Positions 17,623-25,590 of a stretch of 33,846 nucleotides of DNA are shown in pieces. A model generated the notes under the pieces. It saw only the letters and a program-made list of their open reading frames with translations. It was not told the origin of the DNA and ran no database searches. The translations under genes and the position numbers were made by a program. The DNA comes from an uncultured Marinoscillum sp. (GTDB lineage: Bacteria > Bacteroidota > Bacteroidia > Cytophagales > MED-G16), in contig CACOMW010000015.1 in assembly GCA_902628365.1 (NCBI GenBank), positions 1 through 33,846 on the forward strand. The letters run 5' to 3'. Numbering within the stretch: position 1 is the first letter of the stretch; each line of letters begins with the position of its first letter.

Positions 17623-19935
17623 TTAGGAAATTTTTTTCTTATTAATATATAATATTATAGAAGGTAATAATGTTAAATTGGTAATCATTGCAATAAATAA
17701 AATTATAGAAGTTAAGCTTCCTAAAACTATTGTGCCTCCAAATGAGGAAAATGTAAAAATAATAAACCCAAAGAAAAGAATAAATGATGTAAATACCATA
17801 CTTTTCCCAGTTTCTGAAATAGTCTTTAGAACAGATTCCTTAATCTTATTTGTTAATAATAGTTCATTTCTATATTTTGCTAGAAAATGAATTGAATAAT
17901 CAACAGAAATCCCAAAAACAATACTAAATACTAACGCTGAACTAGGCTTAAGTGGTACTTCAAAAAAGCCCATTAAACCTGCTGCTATTATTAGAGGAAT
18001 TATATTAGGTATTAAAGAGATTATTATCATTGTTAAGTTTCTAAATAATAATCCCATAATTAAACTTATTATAATAAAAGCAAGAAACATGGATTGAAAT
18101 AAATTTATTATCAAAAATCTATTTCCTTTAACCGCCAATAATGTTGAGCCCGTTACTGTTACTTCCATTTTTGTATTTTTAAAAATTTCATGAACCTCAG
18201 GTTTTATAACATTGCTTATTAAAGAATCTAATTTTTTTGAACCTAAATCTGCAACTTTTAAAGAAATTCTAATCTTTTGAGCAAGAGAATCAACAAACGA
18301 GCTAGAAATATTATTAGATTGAAAGTTCTCAGACAAATAACCACTTGAAAGGTATCTAAGAATAAAAGATTGGTCTCTAGAATTAGGCAAATCATAATAA
18401 TTAATCTTATTATTATAATAAGATTGTCTTGCAGCTTTAATAAAACCAATCATCGATAAGGGTTGAGATATTACAGAAATAGAATTTAATTTATTTTCAA
18501 GTTGATTTATTTTTTTTAAATTTTTTAAATTTTGAATTCCTTTTTTAACTTTTGTGTCTATGATAATTTCCAAAGGCATTATTCCAGAAAAATTAGATTC
18601 AAAAAAAATCAAATCTTTCTTTAATTTACTTTCTTCTGGCACATCATCTAACAAATAAGAAACCGATTCAATTTTGGACATATAGAAAATAGACCCTAGT
18701 ATAATTAAAAAAGTAACGACAAAAACTCTTTTTTGATAGTTGATTGAAATATGAGTAAATAAATTAATTAAATTATTTAGTTTATTATTATTTAAATAAT
18801 TAGTATCTGATGTTTTTGGTTCAGGTAGCAAAAGATAAATTGAAGGAAGAAAAATTATACTTACTAAAAAAGTTCCTAAAACATTAATTCCAGCAACTAT
18901 ACCAAATTCGCCTAAAATTTTGATATCAGTAACTGTTAGAACAAAAAAGCCAACTGCTGTTGTAAAATTTGTTATAAAAGTTATTAAACCAATAGTTTTG
19001 ATAACATATATCAATGCTTCTTTTTTTGACTTAAACGAACTGAAAGCATTATGATATTTATTTAACATATATACACAATTAGGAATTCCAATTACTACAA
19101 TGAGAGGCGGCAATAAACCTGTAAGTAAAGTAATTTTAAAATTAAAAATAGCTAGACACCCAAATACCCAAATGACAACAACACCTATTATAATTAATGG
19201 AACAAGTACAGCATTAAAAGATCTAAAAAAGAAAAATAAAATTAGAGCAGTAATACATATTGAAAGGACTAAAAATAAATTCAATTCCTTTTTAACACTT
19301 TCTGCCATAATGTATCTTGAGTAGGGTAAACCTGCATATCTTAATTCAATACCTGTATTGTTTACAAAATTTTCACATTCCGATAAAATATCTAGCATTA
19401 AACCATCTCTATCAGGAGAGTTTAATATATTTTTATCAATAGTTATTAAAAAATTTATTGCACCGGAAGAGTTTAAAATTTGTCCTGAATAAAACTTAAT
19501 ATTTTTAGAATATGATAAAAGACTATCAAGTTCTTTTTTATCACTCAATATCTTAGGAAAAATATCTACTAATTCAAATCTTTTTTCTGATACATTTTTT
19601 TTTAATGATTTTAAGTTGGGTAAACCTAAAACACCATTTATCCCTTCTATATTTTCTATACTATTTATAAGGTTTTTATAATCAACAAAATTTTTAAATT
19701 CAAAAATTGCACTATCTTTCAATCCTACCGCAAAAATATTGCCATCTTCACCAAAAGTTTTTCTGAAATTTTGATAATAAATCATATCTTCGTCTGTATC
19801 AGGAACTGTTTTAGCGAATGAATAATTATATTCAACGAATCTCATATTATATCCCATAAATACCGTAATCAATAATATTGATATAACAAAAATAAATCTA
19901 TACTTTACAATAAAATTTGATAGTGAATCAATCAT
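17623..19935 (-). CDS. RND/MMPL-family transporter
   Basis: The 770-residue protein has the two-half RND plan: a helix at about 12-28, a periplasmic loop to about 215, a five-helix bundle, then the same again starting with a helix near 405 and a loop to about 600. The second half keeps the proton-relay Asp in TM10 (GISVDYSIHFLAKYRNE, about 672-688). The matching site in TM4 of the first half reads IGIPNCVYMLNKYHNAF (about 278-295), with no Asp-Tyr pair. MMPL proteins export lipids or hydrophobic compounds; substrate here is unknown. No membrane fusion or outer-membrane partner is adjacent. It starts directly after the glyS stop with no gap and ends 1 base before ileS, an unusual place for a transporter. 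Confidence 0.9.
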   Translation of the reverse strand: MIDSLSNFIVKYRFIFVISILLITVFMGYNMRFVEYNYSFAKTVPDTDEDMIYYQNFRKTFGEDGNIFAVGLKDSAIFEFKNFVDYKNLINSIENIEGINGVLGLPNLKSLKKNVSEKRFELVDIFPKILSDKKELDSLLSYSKNIKFYSGQILNSSGAINFLITIDKNILNSPDRDGLMLDILSECENFVNNTGIELRYAGLPYSRYIMAESVKKELNLFLVLSICITALILFFFFRSFNAVLVPLIIIGVVVIWVFGCLAIFNFKITLLTGLLPPLIVVIGIPNCVYMLNKYHNAFSSFKSKKEALIYVIKTIGLITFITNFTTAVGFFVLTVTDIKILGEFGIVAGINVLGTFLVSIIFLPSIYLLLPEPKTSDTNYLNNNKLNNLINLFTHISINYQKRVFVVTFLIILGSIFYMSKIESVSYLLDDVPEESKLKKDLIFFESNFSGIMPLEIIIDTKVKKGIQNLKNLKKINQLENKLNSISVISQPLSMIGFIKAARQSYYNNKINYYDLPNSRDQSFILRYLSSGYLSENFQSNNISSSFVDSLAQKIRISLKVADLGSKKLDSLISNVIKPEVHEIFKNTKMEVTVTGSTLLAVKGNRFLIINLFQSMFLAFIIISLIMGLLFRNLTMIIISLIPNIIPLIIAAGLMGFFEVPLKPSSALVFSIVFGISVDYSIHFLAKYRNELLLTNKIKESVLKTISETGKSMVFTSFILFFGFIIFTFSSFGGTIVLGSLTSIILFIAMITNLTLLPSIILYINKKKIS

Positions 19936-21483
19936 TTAATTTAACTGATTTAATAAAATATTAAGAGAAGTATTATTTTCTAAGTATTTATTTATTTTAT
20001 CAACAGAGATTCTTTCTTGCTGCATTGAATCTCTATTTCTGATTGTTACTTTATTAGTTTCCAAAGATTCGTAGTCAATTGTTATACAAAACGGTGTTCC
20101 AATTGCGTCTTGTCTTCTGTATCTTTTTCCTATTGAGTCTTTTTCATCATATTGAGTTGAAAATTGAATTTTTAATTGATTGTATATTTCTTTAGCCTTA
20201 TCAGGCAATTTATCTTTAGCGTTGAGAGGTAAAATAGCAACTTTAATAGGTGCTATAGGAAAGGGGATTTTAAGATAAACTCTATTTGACCCATCATTTA
20301 AAGACTCTTCAATATATGAACCCGAAAGAACTGCTAAAAAAAGCCTATCAAGACCAATTGAGGTTTCTATTACATATGGCAAAAAAGCCTTGTTGTTTTT
20401 TTGATCAAAATAAGTTAGTTTCTTACCAGATAATTTTTGATGAGCTTTAAGGTCAAAATCTGTTCTAGAATGAATTCCTTCTAATTCTTTATATCCCATA
20501 GGAAAATTAAACTCAATATCACATGCTGCATTTGCATAATGAGCTAAATTTTTATGATCATGAAATCTATATCTATCCCTACCTAAGTTTAATATATGAT
20601 GCCATTTAATTCTAGTATTTTTCCATTTTTTATACCACTCCATTTCAGATTTTGGACTAACAAAAAACTGCATTTCCATTTGCTCAAACTCTCTCATTCT
20701 AAAAATAAATTGTCTGGCTATAATTTCATTTCTAAAAGCTTTACCTATTTGAGCAATTCCAAATGGTATTCTCATTCTACTAGAATTAATTACATTTAGA
20801 AAATTAAGAAATATTCCTTGAGCGGTTTCAGGTCTTAAATAAATTAAATTTTTATTAGAATCAACAGAACCCATATCAGTAGAAAACATCAAATTAAATT
20901 GGCGAACATCCGTCCAATTTTTAGTTCCAGAAATTGGATCAGTTATTCCTAAACTAATAATTAAATCTTTTAACCCATTTAAATTTTTCGATTTAAGATA
21001 ATCATTCAATTGGGTTGAAATTTTTTCTATTTCTTCAATATATTTTAAAACTCTAGGTGAAGTTTCACAAAACTTTTTCTCATCAAAATCTTCTTTAAAT
21101 CTTTTCTTTGCTTTTAATATTTCTTTTTGTTTTTTCTTTTCAATTCTTCCAATATGATCTTCAATTAATACATCCGCTCTGTATCTTTTTTTTGAGTCCC
21201 TATTATCAATTAGAGGATCATTAAATGCATCAATATGGCCTGAAGCTTTCCATGTGTTTGAATGCATAAAAATAGATGAATCAATTCCCAATATATTATC
21301 ATTCAATTGAACCATAGATTTCCACCAATATTCTTTCAAATTATTTTTTAATTCTACACCATATGGGCCATAATCATATATTGCACTTAATCCATCATAG
21401 ATTTCACTAGAAGGAAACACAAAACCGTATTCTTTTGAATGAGAGATTATTTTTTTTAAATTATTATCTTGGATATTAAACAT
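19936..21483 (-). CDS. glyS: Glycyl-tRNA synthetase, single-chain homodimeric type
   Basis: The 515-residue class II enzyme charges tRNA-Gly. It is the single-chain form (as in eukaryotes, archaea and many bacteria), not the alpha/beta form. The start has YGFVFPSSEIYDGLSAIYDYGPYG. Further marks are RPETAQGIFLNFLN near 214-228, motif 2 GKAFRNEI near 246, RMREFEQMEMQFFV after it, and motif 3 ETSIGLDRLFLAVL near 372-385. The C-terminal anticodon-binding domain begins near APIKVAILPLNAK and includes QDAIGTPFCITIDYES. The gene heads a run with an RND transporter, ileS and lspA. A -7 box overlaps the area just before its ATG. Confidence 0.95.
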   Translation of the reverse strand: MFNIQDNNLKKIISHSKEYGFVFPSSEIYDGLSAIYDYGPYGVELKNNLKEYWWKSMVQLNDNILGIDSSIFMHSNTWKASGHIDAFNDPLIDNRDSKKRYRADVLIEDHIGRIEKKKQKEILKAKKRFKEDFDEKKFCETSPRVLKYIEEIEKISTQLNDYLKSKNLNGLKDLIISLGITDPISGTKNWTDVRQFNLMFSTDMGSVDSNKNLIYLRPETAQGIFLNFLNVINSSRMRIPFGIAQIGKAFRNEIIARQFIFRMREFEQMEMQFFVSPKSEMEWYKKWKNTRIKWHHILNLGRDRYRFHDHKNLAHYANAACDIEFNFPMGYKELEGIHSRTDFDLKAHQKLSGKKLTYFDQKNNKAFLPYVIETSIGLDRLFLAVLSGSYIEESLNDGSNRVYLKIPFPIAPIKVAILPLNAKDKLPDKAKEIYNQLKIQFSTQYDEKDSIGKRYRRQDAIGTPFCITIDYESLETNKVTIRNRDSMQQERISVDKINKYLENNTSLNILLNQLN

Positions 21484-21487
21484 TAAG

Positions 21488-21495
21488 CAAATATA
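21488..21495 (-). promoter_or_regulatory. Candidate -7 box placing the glyS transcript start at its ATG
   Basis: The minus strand reads TATATTTG, matching TAnnTTTG, ending only 4 bases before the glyS ATG (21481-21483). A start 5-7 bases downstream would fall at or inside the start codon, giving a leaderless mRNA. There is no TTG at the normal upstream distance, so the box may be chance. Confidence 0.3.
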
Positions 21496-21540
21496 AAATA
21501 TTGATTAATTAAATAAAGGCTTAACTTAGTTTATATACAT

Positions 21541-22089
21541 ATGCTAAAAGATAAAAAAAGAATTTGTGTTTTTTGTGGTTCTAGTTTAGGAAATAACAAG
21601 TTGATTCAAAAGGAAGTAATAAAATTAGCCAAAATAATATCAGATAATAATCTAGAACTTGTTTATGGCGGTGCAAAAATTGGTTTAATGGGATTAATAG
21701 CAAAAGAAGTTCAAAGGCAAGGTGGTAAAGTAATCGGTATTATTCCAAAATTTTTAGATCAAAAAGAAATAATTAATAAGAACTTAACTCAATTATATTT
21801 AGTAGATTCTATGCATGAAAGAAAACAAAAAATGTATGATATTTCAGATTTTTTTATAGCTCTTCCCGGCGGTATTGGAACACTTGAAGAAATATTTGAA
21901 ATAATTACATGGAAACAATTAAAACTTAAAAAAGCACCTATTGGTATTTTAAATATTTCAAAATACTATGAAAAAATTATAGAGCATATTCATTTAATGG
22001 TGAAAAACGATTTTCTTCACAAAAATTTTATAGATGAAATAATAGTATCAAATTCTTCAAAAGATTTAGTTAGTCGCATAATAAATTAA
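21541..22089 (+). CDS. LOG-family nucleoside 5'-monophosphate phosphoribohydrolase (TIGR00730)
   Basis: The 182-residue Rossmann-fold protein has the LOG signature PGGIGTLEEIFE (109-120) with MHERK (91-95) and the N-terminal CVFCGSS (9-15) and YGGAKIGLMG (42-51). LOG-family enzymes cleave ribose 5-phosphate from cytokinin riboside or purine nucleoside monophosphates. In bacteria the role is likely nucleotide salvage or repair; older databases call such proteins lysine decarboxylase, which is a misnomer. Length is normal. It diverges from glyS across a 57 bp gap and ends 25 bp before the convergent thrC. No partner is obvious. Confidence 0.9.
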   Translation: MLKDKKRICVFCGSSLGNNKLIQKEVIKLAKIISDNNLELVYGGAKIGLMGLIAKEVQRQGGKVIGIIPKFLDQKEIINKNLTQLYLVDSMHERKQKMYDISDFFIALPGGIGTLEEIFEIITWKQLKLKKAPIGILNISKYYEKIIEHIHLMVKNDFLHKNFIDEIIVSNSSKDLVSRIIN

Positions 22090-22114
22090 TAGAAATTTTA
22101 TTAAATAAGTTATT

Positions 22115-23413
22115 TCAAAATAACCTTTCGGAATTTAAAAAACATTTTAAATCTTGATATGTTTTTATTTTAATTGATTTTTTCTCTTTTCTAAAAATAG
22201 ATTTAATTTGTTTAGGAATTGCTATTCTTTCTGATAGCGTTTCATTTACGATATCTATAAACTTTACAGGATGTGCTGTTTCCAAAAAAATACATAAACT
22301 TTTTGGATTTTTTTTTTGAAATAATTTAGCACCTAAATAACCTACAGCCCCATGAGGGTCTGCAAGATATTTACTATTTTTATGAATTCGTCGCATGGCA
22401 TTTTTTGTTTCTTTATCTGTAAATGAATAAGCAGAAAATAGTTTTTTTAAAGAACTTAAATCGTTATTAAATAATTGTTGAATTCGAATAAAATTACTTG
22501 GTTTACCAACATCCATTGCATTTGAAATAGTAACTTTTGAAGGCTTAGGATCATAAACTCCATTAGCTAAGTAATTAGGGACCGTATCATTAATATTTGT
22601 TGATGCTATAAAATGTTTAATAGGCAAGCCTAGTTTTTTTGTCATGATAGCAGCACAAATATTACCAAAGTTTCCACTAGGAACAGAAAAAACAATATCT
22701 TTTTTTTGTTTATATACTTGTTTATAAGCTATAAAATAATAAAACATTTGAGGAAGCCAACGTGCAATATTTATAGAATTAGCAGAGGTAATTTTTCTTT
22801 CTATTTGATTATCTAAAAAAGCCTTTTTAACCATTTCTTGGCAGTCGTCAAAACTACCATCTAATTGAATCGCAGAAATATTTTGACCTAAAGTTGTTAA
22901 TTGTCTTTCCTGTATATCACTAACTTTTCCTGAAGGGTAGAGAATAACAACTTCTATTCCCTTTATTCCTAAAAATCCACGAGCAACAGCACCACCAGTA
23001 TCACCAGAGGTTGCAACTAATACAGTAAGCTTATCATTATTATTTTTATTAAAATAACCTAAGCAGTTTGCCATAAAAGCTGCTCCAACATCTTTAAAAG
23101 ACATTGTTGGGCCATGAAATAATTCTAAGGTACTAATGGAATCATTAATAGGAATAATAGGAAAGTCAAAATATAATGTATTCTGAATAATATCTTGTAA
23201 GACGTCTATGGGAATTTCATCACCTATAAATTGCTTAATGACATGATAAGCAATTTCTTCATTAGTGTATCGATCAATATTTTCAAAAAACCTTTTTGAT
23301 AAAAAACTTATACTCTCTGGGAAGTACAAACTTCTATCTGGAGCTAACCCATTTATAACCGCATCTTGAAAGCTAACATCTGGAGATTTCCTTTTTAAAC
23401 TATAATATCTCAT
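22115..23413 (-). CDS. thrC: Threonine synthase
   Basis: The 432-residue PLP enzyme converts O-phosphohomoserine to threonine, the last step of the pathway. The PLP Lys is Lys107 in ELFHGPTMSFKDVG (97-110). ATSGDTGGAVARGF is the phosphate-loop region, near 134-147, and PSGNFGNICAA is near 250. The length and N-terminal RYYSLKRKSPDVSFQDAV suit the bacterial group of threonine synthases. The ATG lies 40 bp downstream of thrB, and no TAnnTTTG box stands in the gap. A 16-base AT-rich hairpin at 22109-22124 overlaps the stop but has no T-tract. Confidence 0.94.
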   Translation of the reverse strand: MRYYSLKRKSPDVSFQDAVINGLAPDRSLYFPESISFLSKRFFENIDRYTNEEIAYHVIKQFIGDEIPIDVLQDIIQNTLYFDFPIIPINDSISTLELFHGPTMSFKDVGAAFMANCLGYFNKNNNDKLTVLVATSGDTGGAVARGFLGIKGIEVVILYPSGKVSDIQERQLTTLGQNISAIQLDGSFDDCQEMVKKAFLDNQIERKITSANSINIARWLPQMFYYFIAYKQVYKQKKDIVFSVPSGNFGNICAAIMTKKLGLPIKHFIASTNINDTVPNYLANGVYDPKPSKVTISNAMDVGKPSNFIRIQQLFNNDLSSLKKLFSAYSFTDKETKNAMRRIHKNSKYLADPHGAVGYLGAKLFQKKNPKSLCIFLETAHPVKFIDIVNETLSERIAIPKQIKSIFRKEKKSIKIKTYQDLKCFLNSERLF

Positions 23414-23453
23414 TTTGAACTATTTTATTTTTAAGTTCTATTTAAGAAGTAAA

Positions 23454-24392
23454 TTAAGTTTTGGCTTCTAATATTTTAATACCTTCTGTATTAATTTTTG
23501 ATGAAAAGAGCCTGAAGTCTACATTTTTATTTTTGTAAGCTTTTTTTATTGCTTTATAAACATTTTCAACTATAGAGTCACCTTCACAAAGTGAAAAAAT
23601 TGTTGGACCAGACCCAGAAATACCAGCCCCAAGAGCTCCAGCATTTATAGCTTCCTCTTTTACAAGATCAAAGTATGGAATAAAATGTTTTCTTTTTGGT
23701 TCGACTATTTCATCAATAAGCGAATTAGATATCAATTTATAGTCTTTAGTATATAAACCACTGATTAGACCTCCAACATTAGCCCATTGTTTCACAGCTA
23801 TACTTAATGGAATTTGATCAGGTAAAACTTCCCTTGCATCTTTTGTTTTAATTTCAATTTGTGGATGAATCGCAACCAACCTTAAATCTTTAGGAACAGG
23901 AAGTTTTATAACATCTAAAGGTTCATAGCTTCTGATTAAGATAAACCCTCCAAAAATCACTGCAGCAACATTATCAGCTATAGGAGCTCCACAAGCAATT
24001 TTTTCTCCAAGCATGGCAAATTTAGTTAGCTCCAAATTACTAAAAGGTTTATTAAGTAATTGATTTACTCCAAAAGCAGCTCCAGCAGAACTTGCAGCAC
24101 TACTACCTAAACCACTTCCAGGAGAAAAACCTTTATTCATAGTTATTTCAATACCAAAATCAACAGAATACTCTCTCAGCATAGCTAAAGCAACAATACC
24201 AGCTACATTTTTAGAAGGGTCTAAACTTAAACCTTGAGCTCCAGTAATATTTTTAATAGTGATGCCTTTTTTTGAAGTTTTTAAAAAGGTCATTTCATCT
24301 CCCATATTATCTACAGCAAATCCTATTGAATCAAACCCACAAGATACATTTGCAACTGAAGCTGGAGCAAATATTTTAACAAAATCTAGCAT
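23454..24392 (-). CDS. thrB: Homoserine kinase
   Basis: The 312-residue GHMP-family kinase phosphorylates homoserine for threonine synthase. The ATP loop is PGSGLGSSAASSAGAA (91-106); the start FAPASVANVSCGFDSIGFAVD and the closing GAGISGSGPTIFSL are typical. Length is normal. The ATG stands 4 bp after the oadB stop, so it is read with the Na+ pump genes. In most Bacteroidota known to me thrA (aspartokinase-homoserine dehydrogenase) precedes thrB; here there is no thrA in the window, and a decarboxylase subunit occupies that place. Nothing in the protein suggests loss of function. Confidence 0.94.
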   Translation of the reverse strand: MLDFVKIFAPASVANVSCGFDSIGFAVDNMGDEMTFLKTSKKGITIKNITGAQGLSLDPSKNVAGIVALAMLREYSVDFGIEITMNKGFSPGSGLGSSAASSAGAAFGVNQLLNKPFSNLELTKFAMLGEKIACGAPIADNVAAVIFGGFILIRSYEPLDVIKLPVPKDLRLVAIHPQIEIKTKDAREVLPDQIPLSIAVKQWANVGGLISGLYTKDYKLISNSLIDEIVEPKRKHFIPYFDLVKEEAINAGALGAGISGSGPTIFSLCEGDSIVENVYKAIKKAYKNKNVDFRLFSSKINTEGIKILEAKT

Positions 24393-24396
24393 CAGT

Positions 24397-25587
24397 TTAA
24401 GAAATAAAACTAATTAAAACCCCAGCTGCTACTGCAGATCCAATTACACCAGATATATTACTTGCCATAGCGTAATGCATTATATGATTTGATGAATCAT
24501 ATTTCAACGCAATCTCATTAGATACTCTTGATGCCATTGGAACAGCACTCAAGCCAGTTGCTCCAATTAGTGGATTTATTTTTTTTTTGGTAAATAAATT
24601 AAAAATTTTAACGGCTAAAATACCTCCTAAAACAGATAAAACAAAGGCCATTAAACCACCAACTATAATAGACAAGGTTTTGAAATTTAAAAAACTTTCA
24701 TGTGTCATTGTTGCTCCAATAGTTAAACCTAAAAAAATTGTTGAGGAATTTAATATGGTGTCTGATGCTGCCCTAGATAACCGACCTGTTGCAGATCCAA
24801 TTTCTTTTACCAAGTTACCAAACATTAACAATCCAATTAGAGGAGCTGCGGAAGGTACTATAATTGAAATTAATATAGTTATTATAATTGGAAATAAAAT
24901 TTTTAAGGTATCTATATTCTTAATTTCAGTTGATGAAGGGAATTTTTCATCTTGTTTTTTCATATTTATATTTAATTCATTTTTTGAAACTGTATACTTA
25001 ACAACAAAAGGAATAATAACAGGCACCAGTGCCATGTATGAATAAGCTGCAATTGCTATTGGTCCAAGTAAATGCGGAGCTAAAATAATAGAAGTATATA
25101 TAGCTGTTGGACCATCAGCACCTCCAATTATAGCTATTGAAGCTGCTTCATTTGCTGGTAAACCAAATAAAGTAGCTGATACAAGTACTATGAAAATTCC
25201 AATTTGAGCTGCTGCACCAAAAAAAACTAATCTTAGATTTTTTAACATGGGGCCAAAATCAGTTAATGCCCCAACACCCATAAAAATTATAGGGGGTAAA
25301 AATCCTGACTTAATCAAAGCATAGTATAAAAAATTAATTATCCCATTATTTTGAGCTATTTCAATTAAGCTTTTATTGTCTAACATATTTGAAATACCTA
25401 GGTTTGCTCCTGGTAAATTTGCTAATAACATACCAAAACCAATTGGTACTAATAATAGAGGCTCATATTTCTTTTTTATACCTAGATAAAGTAAAAATAG
25501 AGAAATAATTAGCATAATAATTATAGATGGTGAGGCTATTAACTCCTCGACTCCCGTCATATTATATACCTTTTCTATAAAATTCAT
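24397..25587 (-). CDS. oadB: Na+-translocating oxaloacetate decarboxylase, beta subunit
   Basis: The 396-residue polytopic membrane protein decarboxylates carboxybiotin and couples this to Na+ export. Ion-site marks are GGADGPTAIYTS (155-166, with Asp158 equivalent to the essential Asp203 of Klebsiella), GLSAVPMASRVSNE (345-358), and ASNISGVIGSAVAAG (375-389, with the conserved Asn377). The start ATG at 25585-25587 lies 3 bp from the oadA stop; a second Met at residue 10 would give a shorter form without much effect on the helices. All residues usually needed for Na+ coupling that I can place are present. Beta subunits of methylmalonyl-CoA and glutaconyl-CoA decarboxylases are alike, so substrate follows from oadA. 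Confidence 0.94.
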   Translation of the reverse strand: MNFIEKVYNMTGVEELIASPSIIIMLIISLFLLYLGIKKKYEPLLLVPIGFGMLLANLPGANLGISNMLDNKSLIEIAQNNGIINFLYYALIKSGFLPPIIFMGVGALTDFGPMLKNLRLVFFGAAAQIGIFIVLVSATLFGLPANEAASIAIIGGADGPTAIYTSIILAPHLLGPIAIAAYSYMALVPVIIPFVVKYTVSKNELNINMKKQDEKFPSSTEIKNIDTLKILFPIIITILISIIVPSAAPLIGLLMFGNLVKEIGSATGRLSRAASDTILNSSTIFLGLTIGATMTHESFLNFKTLSIIVGGLMAFVLSVLGGILAVKIFNLFTKKKINPLIGATGLSAVPMASRVSNEIALKYDSSNHIMHYAMASNISGVIGSAVAAGVLISFIS

Positions 25588-25590
25588 TTT

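Noticed and set aside
21541-22089. Lysine decarboxylase
   Set aside because: The PGGIGTLEEIFE motif belongs to LOG-type phosphoribohydrolases; the decarboxylase label is an old misannotation.
22109-22124. A perfect 7-base inverted repeat (GTTATTT / AAATAAC) between the LOG gene and thrC, as a possible bidirectional terminator
   Set aside because: It is almost all A and T, has a 2-base loop, overlaps the thrC stop codon and is not followed by a T-tract on either strand. Such repeats are expected in DNA of this composition.
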